Source of the DNA: Pisolithus tinctorius
Taxonomy: Eukaryota; Basidiomycota; Agaricomycetes; Boletales; Pisolithaceae
Direction: 5' to 3'
Assembly: GCA_024663395.1 (NCBI GenBank)
Contig: JANFAH010000005.1
Coordinates: 1,860,001 to 1,924,000, forward strand
Length of the DNA: 64,000 nt
Each line of letters begins with the position of its first letter. Position 1 is the first letter of the stretch. The translations under genes were made by a program, and so were the position numbers. Below the pieces are notes generated by a model. That model searched no databases. It was not told where the DNA came from and saw only the letters and a program-made list of their open reading frames with translations. Of this stretch, positions 22,680-34,890 are shown in pieces.

Positions 22680-23356
22680 TGTAGGGAATCTGCATTCCCT
22701 GGATGTGTAAGCCCCTATCATTGACCATTCCATGACTACCATTACATCCCCTCACTGCTCACATCCACCACTGTTCATGCACTGCCTTCCCACCTACCTT
22801 GCTACCTTCCCACGCCCTTGCTCCCTCTCACACAATGCTACACCCACAGCTGCTGTGCTCTGGTTGCTTCTTTTCCCTTGGACTCTTTCTTTTACCATGG
22901 TCTCTGTTCCTTTTGCACTAGTAGTATACCCTCAGCCTCTGTTCTGGCCTGTCTTGTGTGTATGCACTGTCATGTGCCTTTTTCCTTACTTGTGCTCTGT
23001 CTTACTTAGGTTCTGGGTTTGCCTGGACTATAAAGCCCTGTACTTAGGTACAGAATGATACCTTTTGGCACTCAGAAGGTCACCACAAGTTTCTTTTCCA
23101 CTTTGTCTACACTGCATGTTTTGCATACCACTGCACACAAACTATGCACACTGCTTGCACTGCTTGCATCACCAGTACTACTCCACAGACCACACTGTGC
23201 ACATCACAAATCGCTACTGCTACAAAGTGCTGGGTCTCACCTTCTAGTCTTGGAAGTCCAGAGTCCCTTGGGATGAGCAATTCATTCCCTTCAATTTTAT
23301 TGTTGTTATCTAAGCCATCTAGCTTGTATTATACAGCTACTTGGACTTTTCCTACA
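22680..23356 (+). repeat. 5' LTR of Ty3/gypsy element G
   Basis: 677 bp with 6-bp inverted ends TGTAGG / CCTACA and a CTATAAAG box near 23030. The putative primer-binding site TGGAGCCCACC begins at 23359. A partial copy with the same start lies at 35920. Confidence 0.75.
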
Positions 23357-23369
23357 ACTGGAGCCCACC

Positions 23370-23847
23370 ATGAGGGATTCTGCTGTTGCTTCCAGAAGGT
23401 TGCTCAGGCACACTTCTGAATGCACCAAACTAGAAAATTTATGCCTGCACTTTCACAACCTCAACCTGTCAGAAGGCTCTGACCTCTTCTGCCCTGTTTC
23501 ACCCATAACATCAGATCACATGCAATTACCTGCTGACATTCCATGGGTACTACCCATGATCACTCCTCCTGATATATCAGCAGATCGGATATCCATTGTG
23601 CTGGATCACCTGGATCTCACTGCCCCTGATTTTCCTGGTGGCTTTATCCACTCGACTCCCTGAAGACCTGAAACCCCACCATCACCTTTAACACCCATCA
23701 CATCATCTGATTCATCATCACAGACACCCTCTTTTTCCCATCTCTTTGACACCTCTGAATCTATACCCAGACTCTCAGTTCCATCCACCACCCTGCCACA
23801 ACCACTCACTCAGTCACAGACCACCCATCAGCCAATGAGTAACCCGC
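23370..23847 (+). pseudogene. Element G gag, N-terminal region
   Basis: The frame starts at an ATG 13 bp inside the LTR and encodes a Ser/Thr/Pro-rich leader (98 codons to a stop at 23661). The same frame continues beyond the stop with similar composition to about 23847. There a 470-bp TGTAGGG solo LTR interrupts it, and Pro-rich leader sequence resumes at 24318. No domain is visible in this part; assignment rests on position between the primer site and the Gag core. Confidence 0.55.
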
Positions 23848-24317
23848 TGTAGGGAATGAGTTCAAGTTCCCTAGGAGAAGCAGTCTGGGTCATGAGTTCA
23901 GGGGTGGAGAGTTTTCTTTTGTTTTATTTCCTTCTTTTGTTTTTTTTGCATTGTACCACTGGACTTAGTGGCGAGCAGCCACATTGCTGACTAAGCATGT
24001 GCACTGTGTTTGCATGAGTTCAGTTTACCATAACAACCAGTACATGTCACAGGCCCTCAGTAGCAGGGTGATTTCATCTCGCATTTTGGCGAGTTTTCGA
24101 AGTTAGATTTATTACTTTGGGGAGTACCCAAAGTGCCAGGAGGACTGGCAAGAGATATTGGTCAGGCAGAGCTAAGTATCCTTTTACAGTTCGCATTTTT
24201 CACCCTTTTACTACACTTCATTTCTCCAAAACAGGACCTCCCTTTTGGGTCGAGCACAAATCTTGCCCATCACTGACATTTACTAATTCTAGGTATATCA
24301 TTTTACCAATTCCTACA
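23848..24317 (+). repeat. Solo LTR (TGTAGGG type), probable 4-bp TSD CCGC/CTGC
   Basis: 470 bp with TGTAGG / CCTACA ends. Flanks are CCGC (23844-23847) and CTGC (24318-24321), which differ by one CpG transition. A related start occurs at 36215. The open frame from 24117 runs out of this LTR into gag and is an insertion artefact in its first ~65 codons. Confidence 0.65.
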
Positions 24318-25305
24318 CTGCCAGCACTTCTGCCAGTCTGCTCACACACTATACCAACCACTCCACATCTGCAACCAATACCCATTCCACCTGTTACCAA
24401 CCTGGCACTGCCACCACAGGTTAACCCACCAATGGCTAATCCTCAGTTTCAGATGCTGCTCCATGGTACACAAAACTCACCTAAATTTAGCAGAGATTCC
24501 CCTGCACAGCTTCTGCACTACCTCAAAGACATTGACTTCCTTGGTACTCTTGCTGCTCTGGATGACCATGGGAAGATCAGAGCTGCAATCTGCTATCCTG
24601 ACCTTGAAGAAGCCGAGGTCTGGCAAACACTTCTGGAAGCTGCACCCACAGCTGATGACTGGGATGCCTTCATAGTCACTGTTAAGGGCTTGTACCCTGG
24701 CTGTGAAGGTGATGACCACTACTGCCATGCAGACTTGCAGTACCTCATTGAAGAATATCAGTCCAAGCCTATGCAAAACCAGGATGACCTTGGAGAATAC
24801 CAGTGGAAATTCACTAAGATTTCCACCCTCCTCATTAAAACTAAAAAGCTAGCAGAGACAGAACAGGACTCCATGTTCCTTAACAGCTTCCTGAGGGCCA
24901 TCACAGATCGTATTCATCATTGACTGTCCATAGTCTGCACTGACCTCCACCCAGATGACCCATACCCACTTGCAGAAGTTGTTAAAGCTGCCAAGTTCCT
25001 CCTGATGGGATCTGCCCTACATAGCATGGTACTGACAATGGCTATCACAGCCTTGCCAGCTTACATGCTGCAATTGCTGCCTGCTGGCACTGTTGTTAAA
25101 CAAGAGTACAACCTCCAGATGCAGCACCCACTGCAGCAGTGCAGACCCAGCTGTGGTTTCTGTGCAGACCCCAACCACTGGACAAGGATGTGCACACTTG
25201 TTGAAGTTTATATCCACACCAGTAAGATCACAAGGAGTACAGACAACTGTCTCTATCTTGTGGACAGAAGCTGAATCCCATGCTTCCCTGAATGTAACTC
25301 ACTGA
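24318..25305 (+). pseudogene. Element G gag core and zinc knuckle
   Basis: The Gag core runs from about 24430 (SPAQLLHYLKDIDFLGTL, AAPTADDWDAFIVTVKGLYP, EYQWKFTKISTLLI) to DRIHH, where a TGA (24921) stands for an expected CGA. Beyond it the frame continues (LHPDDPYPLAEVVKAAKFLL) to a CCHC knuckle, CGFCADPNHWTRMC, at about 25153-25194 in a shifted frame. This is the particle-forming protein of a gypsy element. At least two shifts and several stops make it non-functional. Confidence 0.8.
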
Positions 25306-25325
25306 GAGAGGCTGTTGACCACATC

Positions 25326-25860
25326 ATGGCTGACAGAGACCAGGCCAGTGTGCATGCTGTGACCCCTGCTGCTCTGTGCAACACAACTGTGCAAGGCACC
25401 ACTAATCTATTCTGCATTGCTCACCCCAAGGTCGACATGCAGTTAGAAATCCAGCCTTCTGCATTTTTAAACACCATCCAAGATGTCAATGAGCCTGTCA
25501 CAGACTTAGCCAACCCCAACTTCCAAGCATATGTTGCACAAGTTTGGGCTACCTACCAAGTGGATAAAGGTAACAAGGGAGCAGTTGTTCCCTGCAGAAA
25601 GAAAGCCCACTTTGACAGGGTTGAAATTACAGCATGACCCACAGCATGTCCTGCCAACCCTCCATGAGTCAATCCTTGCACAGCCACTGTCAAAGAGGAA
25701 ATCATTTCCCCTGGCATTCAAAGTTCACATGCTGCTCACCAGGCATCTGAGCCCTCTGCACCTGCACCAACTGCCACTGCTGCAAAACCATATGTTCCTC
25801 TGACTAATCCCATTCCAGCAGCCATGTGCAAGGATCCCACACCTGCAGAAGCTGTCCTGT
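25326..25860 (+). pseudogene. Element G linker between gag and protease
   Basis: A 103-codon frame, followed by further sequence in other frames, carries Pro/Ala/Thr-rich composition (TNPIPAAMCKDPTPAEAV near 25800-25855). No named domain is seen. It is interrupted at 25860 by the 1814-bp LTR-1.8k copy and continues at 27679. Confidence 0.5.
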
Positions 25861-27674
25861 TGTGAGTCAAAGTGTGGTTCAGTGGTGGAAACCAACCAAA
25901 ACCAACACAAAAGACAATGAAAGCAAGTGGTGGTGTGCCTATGCAGTACCTAGATGGTAGAACCTGTTGTCTGGGAGGGTTTTTGCAAGCTACAACACTC
26001 AAAGATGAGTGCTGAGGGTTGGGGGTGCTCCTGACAAAGAGGGAGCAAGAATGTGATAGAATGTGATAGGGTAGACTGCTGTCAGCCTACAGAAGGATGG
26101 ATGGCAACTTAATTTGATGTTTCTGAGCTGCACTGAGCTCAGGGAGGACTTGGAGTGAAGTAGATTGATGATAGACAATGATAAGCAAAGTAGACAATAG
26201 CTAGACCCTTAATAAAGTCTCAACTATCAAAGCTGCTGAATGATTTACTGAGTGATGATAAAATGCGAGCAAGAGGGGCTCTCTGACATCTTCTTCCTAT
26301 TCAGCTATCTAAGTACAGTGATTTATATACAGTACAGGGGCATTGCCTATGGAAAACAAGGTGCAAACACTTGGTAAGTGATTGGTAACTGATGAGTAAG
26401 GAATGTAAGCAGTGGGTAATCATCTTAGAAAGCATTGGTGAGCATTGGTAAGGATAAGTAAGCCAAAAAGCGAAGAATCAGTAAGCAAGGCCAAAAGATT
26501 GGTAAGTATTGGCAATAGGTGAGTCAAAGACAGTCAGAATGTCAAAGTATGAGTCAAGTAAGGTCAGAAACTGGGAAAGCACACTGGAATCACATTAGGG
26601 GGAGGCTGTGCATGTCACATCTTGAAGAGATCACCTCTGGGCCAAAGTGGGATGACAGAGAGGCAGCACTGATCTGATGCTGATATAGTACATCCAAAAG
26701 CAGACAGGGTGAGTCAGATGTCAACAGGGGTCAAGCTTTGGGGGTCTGTGGGGTGACAGGAGCATAAGGGATTGCAACTTTCCCCCCTTAGCTGTCCTCT
26801 CAGTGAAGCAAGTAAAAACTTCATGAATGAGGCTCTGTTGGAGGAGAGGATGAAGGGGGAGCGTCTTCTGCTGTATCTTGCAATAAGGAGGCAAGATGTG
26901 CATCATACTCATCATGGATGTGATCAGGGAGAGTGGAGAACAGTAGATTATACTGTAGCTGTTGCAATTTTGGAAGAATGATGGATGAGACTGGTATGAA
27001 GATGTTGCAGGGAGCAGGGAGGAAGGATCCATATGCTTCTTGGACTGGAGAGACTGAAATGACCACATAAGACCCCTCCAAGTGAATGACAGACCTGAGG
27101 CAACCAAAGAACATCCTCCTAGAGGTCATACTGACAAAAAGAACACACTGTCCAAGCTGGATGGGCTGAGAGGGGGCAGATGAGGATGGGATGTACCAGG
27201 ACACTTCAGGATGGAAGCTAGTAGGAACTCCTGGTAGATATATGTAGCCATGGTCCCTAGCAAAGGGGACAAGCAAAATGATTGATGTGGAGGTGGCCAT
27301 ATCAGAAGAATTAGCAAAATGAGTGTCTTTTGGAGGGAGTGCTGTAGAAATGTGTGGAGTGTGCAAATCCTTTCCAATTTTGGAAGGTAGGATCACATGG
27401 CTGAGCACTATAAGCAAGTGTGGGAATGGTGTCAGTATCTGCAGAATTGGTGGAGATATGTCAAAAACTGGAATGTTGTACATGGGCACTTAAGAATTTT
27501 TATTGGCACTTAACTTGCTTCCTTCCTTTTTCCTTGGCATTGACAATTCATTCTTGTGCAAGGGATGACTGCCAACATTTCTGGCTGTCCTTCTTCACAT
27601 GAGGGCTATGGTCTTCATCTCCATTCATCAGCTGCATCCATGTCCACCTCACCAAACACCTTTGGTGTGTGACA
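25861..27674 (-). repeat. LTR-1.8k copy 2, TSD CTGT
   Basis: 1814 bp (TGTGAGTCAAAG ... GTGTGACA) flanked by CTGT (25857-25860, 27675-27678) inside element G. The minus strand carries the embedded frame (27489-26821) and, downstream of it, a TATATAAA-type box (26322-26330). The TG...CA ends, internal promoter and lack of long terminal inverted repeats fit a very long solo LTR. A non-autonomous unit of another kind is not excluded. Confidence 0.75.
26821..27489 (-). CDS. Frame embedded in LTR-1.8k, function unknown
   Basis: I do not recognise this 222-codon frame. After about 70 weakly structured residues there is a compact, hydrophobic, beta-like stretch (YIYLPGVPTSFHPE, VLFVSMTSRRMFFGCL, YVVISVSPVQEAYGSF, IFIPVSSIIL). 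It ends with a short acidic, Pro/Ser-rich tail. Copy 1 (about 13633-13080) keeps the same protein with one frame shift, and copy 3 keeps part of it. Identity between copies is highest in the beta-like stretch. Position is upstream of the TATA-like box on the same strand, so it lies in what would be U3. It might be an LTR-borne accessory gene, a captured host exon, or a chance frame. Confidence 0.4.
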   Translation of the reverse strand: MPMYNIPVFDISPPILQILTPFPHLLIVLSHVILPSKIGKDLHTPHISTALPPKDTHFANSSDMATSTSIILLVPFARDHGYIYLPGVPTSFHPEVSWYIPSSSAPSQPIQLGQCVLFVSMTSRRMFFGCLRSVIHLEGSYVVISVSPVQEAYGSFLPAPCNIFIPVSSIILPKLQQLQYNLLFSTLPDHIHDEYDAHLASLLQDTAEDAPPSSSPPTEPHS

Positions 27675-27678
27675 CTGT

Positions 27679-28469
27679 CACAAACACCATACCCAGCAGC
27701 TTGCAATCAGAACCAGTATTGTTACTCATTCCCTCTCAAAGATGAAGCTGCACCCAAACATATCATGGAGTGCATACTCAAAACCAGCATTGCCTTGCCT
27801 GTCAAGGAACTATTTGCAGTAGCCCCTGAGTTTTGCAAACAGTTCAGGGACATCACCATGGCGAAATGCATCACCACCAATGAGATTGAGGTAGTTTGTA
27901 GCAATGATGATGAGGGAGTACATATAAATGAATTGACCAGTTGTGACCCTCAACAAACCATGTGCGAATACAGAGACTGTGTCATCCACAGCAACGATGG
28001 TTCCATTGTGGCTCACCACACTCTGCTGCTCCACTGCATCAAAGCCAAGGTCCCCAGGACCAACATCATGATCAACTGCATACTGGATTCCAGTTTGGAA
28101 ATCATTGCTATGCCTAGGCACATCTGGGAAAAGATTGGGCTGCCATTGTGCAGTGACTATGACCTCTGCTAACGTGTCTAAAGACACTACTGTAGGCATT
28201 CTAGAGAACCTGAAACTTGAATTTGGAGCCAGACCAGTCATGCTCCAGGTCCAAGTAATTGAACACACCAACTTTGACATGCTTCTCAGGCACCTGTTCA
28301 TCTGCCTTATGAGCATGGTAACAAATGACTATCCTGACAGTGGACAGCAGATCACTCTCTGTGACCCAAATGATGGCTGTGAGTATGCTCTGTCCACATG
28401 CCTGTGGCATGAGGGCTGTCTGTGCTGTAAGTGCAGCAAGCACTGCCATAGTCACCAGAGTATTGTTGA
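27679..28469 (+). pseudogene. Element G protease region
   Basis: The frame at 27669-28172 encodes LPVKELFAVAPEFCKQFRDI, then the retropepsin-like MINCILDSSLEIIAMPRHIW (about 28069-28128), where the usual D-S/T-G is DSS. The neighbouring frame continues with VGILENLKLEFGARPVMLQV and LIFICLMS-like sequence to about 28480. Aspartic protease of this class cuts Gag-Pol. The altered active-site triplet and the frame change at about 28170 indicate loss of function. Confidence 0.7.
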
Positions 28470-29861
28470 ATGGGGTTTTTGAGTATTGATGATCCACCAA
28501 ATGGTCAGGGAGAGCCTACTAAGATGTCCTGTTTCCTATTCAGCTGCTGTTATCTGTTCCTCAGTCCCACAGTTTCTTCCCTAGCCTTCACCTCAACAAA
28601 CTTCCCTTCACCTGTGGCACTCATACTGTGGAACATACCCACTGGAATACCCTCACCTGCTTTCACTTTCCTCTCCTCCACTCAGACAATACTAAACCCC
28701 TCTGCTATAGCCACTTTCAACAGCATTTACCAGCTAGATCCTGCAGTTTGCACTCTTGTTTACAAGCCAGTTGCCAAGAAGGTTTGGATGGTACCTGCCC
28801 TGATGGCAGAAGAATGCCATATCATGCACAGCCTGCCTGATGATCCACTTGCTGGTCTCCAACCACTTCCAACACATCCACCAGACTTCACTCCAGGCAT
28901 CTGCTTCACTGCTGAACAGGCTGCAGAGCTCAATCTCAACCCTGCAGACTGGCTTTGGCCAGAAGAACTCAAACTTGTGACTTGGCTCATCTCGGTCCAT
29001 GAGCCTGCATTTGCTTGGGACATTACAGAGCACAGACACCTAGATGAATGCTATTTCCCACCTGTAAAGATCCCCATGATCCTGCACATGCCTTGGGTCC
29101 AATGCAATATCCCTATTCTGAGCACAATACATGCCCAAGTCATAGACATGATTAAAGATTGCATCAAGTCCAGCATGTATGAACCTTCTACAGCAGCTTA
29201 CCACTCCTGCTGGTTCTGCATAGTAAAGAAAGATGGAAAGTCTCTTTGCCTTGTGCATGACTTACAGCCCCTAAATGCAGTGACCATCCATGACATGTCC
29301 ATCCCACCCTTCATAGAATGTCTTGCAGAATCCTTTGCTGGATATGCAGTGTATGTGATGATGGACCTCTACTCTGGGTATGACCAGCACACACTTCACG
29401 TCGATTCCTGTGACCTCACCACCTTCAGTACCCTGCATGGACCACATCAGCTTACTACTCTGCCACAAGGTCATGTGAATGCAGTCCAGGTATACCAGGG
29501 AGATACTGCATTTGTGCTTCAGGATGAGATCCTGCATCATACCTTGCCTTTCATAGATGATGTCCCCATAAAATCTGAGACCACCTGCTATCAGTGTGTG
29601 GACAGTTCCTATGAGACCATCCCAGAGAACCCTGGGATCCAGAAGTTCATCTGGAATCACTGTATAGTCATTAACTGCATCCTTCAGCATTTGCAGAACA
29701 TTGGAGCCACTGTCTCAGCAAAGAAGTTCATGCTAGCCACTCCATCCACTGTGATTGTTGGCCACAAGTGCACCTTTGAGGGTTGCATTCCTGAGGAAAG
29801 CAAGGTACAGAAGATCCATGACTGGCCTGAGTGCTGCAACCTGACACAGGTTCATGGTTTC
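28470..29861 (+). pseudogene. Element G reverse transcriptase
   Basis: An open frame of about 460 codons reads through reverse transcriptase: WFCIVKKDGKSLCLVHDLQP (about 29212-29270), VMMDLYSGYDQHTL with the first catalytic Asp (about 29356), and PFIDDVPIKSE with the Asp pair (about 29549-29580). It ends in the connection region VHGF at 29861. The LTR-815 insertion follows, duplicating GTTTC, and the last ~11 codons of the open frame belong to that LTR. This is the least damaged part of element G. Confidence 0.85.
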
Positions 29862-30676
29862 TGTCAAAGTCGGACAACACCCCTGGCTCCTTCTTAGGGC
29901 GGAGTTGGAGCGGGTTGGGCTGCGGAGTACAGCGGTCAAAGTCCGAAGCGAATCCGACCACTGGGTGGCGAGATATTTGATGAACAGTGAGCGGAGGGGT
30001 ATGAAGGAAAGTCTCGGAGGCTGAGGTCGGAGTCGGAGTCGGAGGTCAGAGGTTGGAGGTCGGATGAGAGGGCGTTGGGTTCAGCTAGTGCGCTGCCCCC
30101 TTGCGTGAGCTCAGCCCTCGTATTTCAGAGGTGGAGCAGACTCAGAGGAAGTGGAGACGAAACTCCAGAGGGGACTGAGAGGGAGTCGAAGGTGGGGACT
30201 TTATTTGATATTCGTACTGATTACATCGGAGTACTACGTGGCCTTATATACGATGTAGGTCAAGGGCGGTGCAGTACGGAATGTAAACCAATAAGTGTAT
30301 AGTGGGTTAGAGTCCTTCCGACACAAGGGATAGAGGGTAGGGATGACGGGGACCTTAACTGAGACAAAGAAACTACTACAATGAGGATGAGAGGGTAAAT
30401 ACCGAAGGAGCGGAAGAATGGAGAAAACCGACACGAGGGCGGAACCCTATCTAGAATGCAGGGCCGCAAGTCCGACAGCCCACGTGACCAACCTTAGGGC
30501 GGAGTTGAGCGGAGTTGGTCAGAACATGGACAGGGGACCTCGGAGAGGTGTGGAGATGTGTCGGGAGGGTCAGAGGAGCGCGGGAACACGTCGGAGGAGG
30601 GTGGAGAAGCGCAGGAACATGTCGGAAGAGGGCAGAGTAGGTGTTAGGGGCTTACGCTGGTGTCATGGTCATGACA
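29862..30676 (-). repeat. Solo LTR, family LTR-815, TSD GTTTC
   Basis: 815 bp with perfect flanking GTTTC (29857-29861, 30677-30681). It is nearly identical to 4626-5441. It separates RT from RNase H of element G. Confidence 0.9.
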
Positions 30677-30681
30677 GTTTC

Positions 30682-31726
30682 CTTGGTGTCTGCAGTGTGC
30701 TCCACATCTTCATCAAGGACTTTGCCAAGATCACATGGAAAGACATACCATTCACATGGGACAAGCTGCAATGCACTGCCATGCAACAACTCAAGGACGA
30801 AATCGTAAAGTCCCCCACACTCCAAAGGATTGACTATGAGTGCAGTTGTGAAGTAATCTTAGCTGTTGACACTTTGGTCATTGCAGTTGGCTACATCCTT
30901 TATCAGCTTGGCAAAGATGGAAAATGATACCCTAGTTGCTTTGGATCCATCACCCTCAACGAAGTGGAAAGCCATTACTCCCAGGCAAGCTTGAGTTGTC
31001 CTCTTCTGCATGTTGCACATGGTACATGTATACATCTTCAGTCTCACTAACTTTACTGTGGAGGTAGATGCGAAGTATATTAAGCACATGATAAATAACC
31101 CAGATCTGCAGCCTAATGTGATGATCAATTGCTGGATTGCTGGCATCCTCCTCTTTTCATTCAAACTTGTGCACATTCCTGCAGATAGGCATGCCAGCCC
31201 TGATGGTTTGTCCCATTGCCTGTGGTCAGAACTTGACCTGCCTGAGGATGATGACCATGAGGATTGGCTAGACCATTTTTACTCTTTCTCTACAGAGGCT
31301 GTCAATGACTGCCCACCTCCTATGTCCCTTTCCAATCAAGATCATCATTCCTTACCACCACCCACTTACCATTGGGTGAGCCTCCTGCTGCCTGCATCCT
31401 TCTATTTCACACTCTCTGTGACTGCCCATGCTGACAACCCTTCCAATACCCCTGATGACCCTGCCATTCTGCAGTCCACAAAAGCTCAGGCACACAAGGC
31501 AAAGATAGAAATGATCTGTGCATTCCTTGTGACCTGTGAGTGACCTCCTGACCTTACTGATGTGCAGTACTTGTCTTTCTTTAATTTGGCCAGCTGCTTC
31601 TTCCTCCTAGATGGCAACTTATGGCATAGGGAACCACACAGATGGCACCAGTTAGTCATTGACAAGTCCAAGTGGTATCATCTCATCAAAGAAGCACACA
31701 ACAACCTCAGACACAAAGGTATCTTC
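30682..31726 (+). pseudogene. Element G RNase H and linker to integrase
   Basis: RT connection and RNase H resume with FIKDFAKITWKDIPFTWDKL and VILAVDTLVIAVGYILYQ (about 30712-30900). After a TGA (30925) the neighbouring frame gives FTVEVDAKYIKHMINNPDL and VHIPADRHASPDGLSHCLW (31010-31240), the end of RNase H. An acidic linker follows, then WHQLVIDKSKWYHLIKEAHN before the integrase zinc domain. The TCTTC duplication at 31722-31726 marks the next LTR insertion. Confidence 0.8.
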
Positions 31727-32460
31727 TGTCATAACCATGCATTCACTCTAAGTCCTTACTCACTCTGCACCCTCTTCTGCTGGTCATTCACTCACTCCGC
31801 ACCAACTCTGCCCAACTTCTGTTGGTTATGAACCATCTCTGCTCTGACTGCTGTTGGACTTGTGTTGCTCTCCTACCAGACCAAGCAGACTGTTCTCTGA
31901 GGGGTCATGTGACTACCTTCAGACTTCTCCCTGACAGTGTGCAGTCAGGTACTCTGCAGCATGTGCACTGCATGGTCCAGCACCTGGACTGTTTCCTTTT
32001 CTGGATGTTCTATGTTACCTGTTTGTATGTCCTCTGTCTACCCTTCATTCATCATCTAGGAAGTTTTACTTGAAAATTTCTGGGTCTCTGTATGTCAGTT
32101 CTGATTCTGGTTACTGTACCTCTGTGGTGGTATCAAAGCATGTATCATACTCTGCCATTCCTTAGTACGAATATCAACTTAGTTCCTACTCCCTCTGTCT
32201 CTGACTTCTGCCTGTCGGAATTATCTCTAACTCTCCATCTGTACTCTCCCTCTGAAATATGAGGGCTGAGATTGTGCAAGGGGGTAGTGCACAAGCTAAA
32301 CCTGATGCCCTCACTCTGCTCTGCCTTTGTCTCAGCAGACTTCATTCCTGCCAACACTCTGCCAGTTGGAGTTCTGCTTTCTTGTGTCAGACTTGCTTCT
32401 GAACCCTTCTCCAGAGCTTGTCTAGCATTGGAGGTGGTTGGAGTAGGCCTGGGCTTGACA
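31727..32460 (+). repeat. Solo LTR, divergent LTR-815 relative, TSD TCTTC
   Basis: 734 bp from TGTCATAACCATGC to GGGCTTGACA, flanked by TCTTC (31722-31726, 32461-32465). The middle, around CTCTGAAATATGAGGGCTGAG, matches the reverse complement of 4811-4890. Confidence 0.85.
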
Positions 32461-32465
32461 TCTTC

Positions 32466-33613
32466 ACCATCCACACCCACCTTCTCCTCTGCTTTTGGTG
32501 GCCTCTGCTTGTCAAGGATGTGAAGTGGTATGTTTGCACTTGTCATAAATGTCAGATCCACCAGATGCAGAAGCTTCATATCCCTCCCACCATGCCCATG
32601 ATTGGGGGCCTGTTTCATAAAGCTCACATTGACATGATGCTGATGCCCAAGGCTGGTGGCTACTGGTACATAGTACAGGCTTGATACACACTTACCTCAT
32701 ATCCTGAATGGTGCATGCTTTGCACAGAAAATAGTACTGCACTTGCATCCTTCATCTTTGAGGACATGCTATGCCACTGGGGTCCACTCACCAAGATTGT
32801 CACTGACAATGGTCCCACATTCATTCAAGCCTTAGATGCCCTAGCCATGCAATATCATATCCATCACATCCATATCTCTCCTTACAACTCTCAGGCTAAT
32901 GGCATTGTAGAGCATCACCACTATGATGTGCACAAGGCTGTCATGAAGAGCTGTGAGAACGACGACTGCCACTGGCACACTGTTGTGCACTCTGTGTTCT
33001 GGGCTGAGCAAGTCACCATTCTGAAGTCCACAGGCTTATCCCCTTACTTCATGGTGCATGGTGTCAAGCCACTGTTTCCATTTGACCTCACTGAGGCTAC
33101 CTTCCTCTTACCCCTATCCCACAATGATGTGACACTGCTGACTACCACAGAACTGATTGCTTGGCATGCATGCCAGTTACAGAAGTGTCAGGATAACCTA
33201 GACCAGGTCCACAGTAATGTCCTCTGCACACATTTCCAGTCTATCCAGCAGTTCACAGCCACCTTTCAGCACTGCATTAAAGACCATAACTTCACTCCTG
33301 GCACCCTTGTGCTCATTTGCAACTCCCACATAGAGAAAGAACTGAACCAGAAGATGAAGCCACAGTACACTGGTCCCATGGTTGTCCTTTGTTGGACCAC
33401 TGGGGCTTGTACCTGCTGGCTGAGTTGGATGGCTCCATCTCCAGACTCCACTTTGCTGCATTCTGCCTACTTCCCTACCACCCATGGTCTCAAACCTGTG
33501 CAACCATGACTCGCATCACTGGGTCAGATGATGAAGAACTAGATCACCTTCTTGAGGAGGCTGAGGATGACCCCACTGATGATGAGGTAGAGGCTTTTGC
33601 CTTGGACAGCTGA
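32466..33613 (+). pseudogene. Element G integrase
   Basis: The frame resumes with the zinc-domain cysteines CTCHKCQ (about 32538) and reads AHIDMMLMPKAGGYW (first catalytic Asp, about 32625), a stop at 32684, then the 264-codon frame 32715-33509. That frame has IVTDNGPTFIQALDAL (second Asp, about 32796) and NSQANGIVEHHHYDVHKA (catalytic Glu, about 32895-32940). The core ends near 33200. A C-terminal part, MKPQYTGPMVVL, resembles a GPY/F module. A second frame ends with acidic DDEELDHLLEEAEDD at 33613. All three acidic residues remain, but the stop and shift disable it. Confidence 0.85.
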
Positions 33614-34890
33614 CTATCCACCCTTTCCAGTATCCACAGTCTCTCCATCGTGCCCTCCCTCTGTACCCTCTTCTCCCATGATACCCATACCTCCTTTGGC
33701 AGCCTCACCTGCCTCTCCATGGCTTCTTCTGCTACCCTCATTCCTTCTCCCATGCTGACTGGGGACAGTCAGCATTCAAAGTCCCCTGCAGGGGTGACCT
33801 GCATATCACTTGCTTCATCCAATACCAAACATAGTTCATTTCCTTTTATCTGTTTTACCCTGGGTTTTGTCTGGAGACCTCTGTCCCACCCTGAGTTTCA
33901 TCTGGTGATTCTGCTGATAGCTAGTCCTGACTCAAAAAACATAAGAACTGCTGACAAAAAGTCAAAAACCATCCAGAAAAGTAACAAAACACTGAATAAG
34001 TATATAAATAAAACAAAGTCTCTCCTATCTCTCTTACTAGTGTCACTGATGCCATCCTCAGCTGCTCTATACCATGGATACTCACAACTACCCTGCAGTG
34101 CACATTTCCCCTTTGAACACACAGTCAGCGTGCACCCCTTGATCCATTTTCCTTCCAGTTCTTCTTTTGTCTCCTTGTAATTAATACACAAAGACCATCC
34201 CAGTTACCCAATAAACAGTCCCTTTGCTCTCTCTTCAAAATACCATCAAATCCTACCATCAAGATCATTCCACAAGGACTTACTGCTGAGAGCAGTCAAA
34301 AGCCACATGAAGAAGACAAGTTGGGCAGTACCCTGTGCACTCTATGATACCATGGCTGGTCCAACGCCAGTCCTTCACTAAGTGAACACAAGTCATTCAT
34401 GGTTCCTTACATTGCAACCACATGGGATGAGTGAAGATGTGACATTCTCCTGTGCATAAGGTGCAGGGAAGATGGGGTACAAATATGGATGCAGAAATGA
34501 GTGAATATACTATGCAATCAGCTATTCTACCCCCAGCTTTGCCAAGGCCTCTGCCAGCTGCTTGACACAGACCTGCAGATGGAGGTTGGCTGCATGTGCA
34601 GCCATGACCTTGGCCCTTACCAACCTGAGTGCCTGTGACAGACCTGCAGTGGTCTTCTTGTCTACCCACCACACACAGTGGCCTTACCCTTACCACGTGC
34701 ACAGGTCTTGACCACCTCCACATTGTCATTGTGGGCCCATTTGGATGGCCTGGCCTTTGGTGCCTTAGTCAATCACACTGCACCTTGTTAGCCTGGGGCA
34801 TGTTGGAATGCAGTCACCACTCACCTACTGATGTGCTGGCCTGCACCCTTTTGCCAGCTCCCTTGTTGGACTTCTTGCATCCTTGCTTCA
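33614..34890. other. Non-coding retroelement-derived sequence
   Basis: No gene is recognisable. Bases 33755-33792 resemble 35883-35919, the sequence just left of the next TGTAGGG LTR, so 33614-33793 is probably the 3' end of the element G interior. The following ~450 bp, with a TATATAAATAAA box near 34000, could be an LTR, but I could not define its ends. Confidence 0.4.

Noticed and set aside
23848..24317. 5-bp target duplication for the 470-bp LTR
   Set aside because: The five bases CCCGC and CTGCC do not match; only a 4-bp duplication with one CpG change fits.
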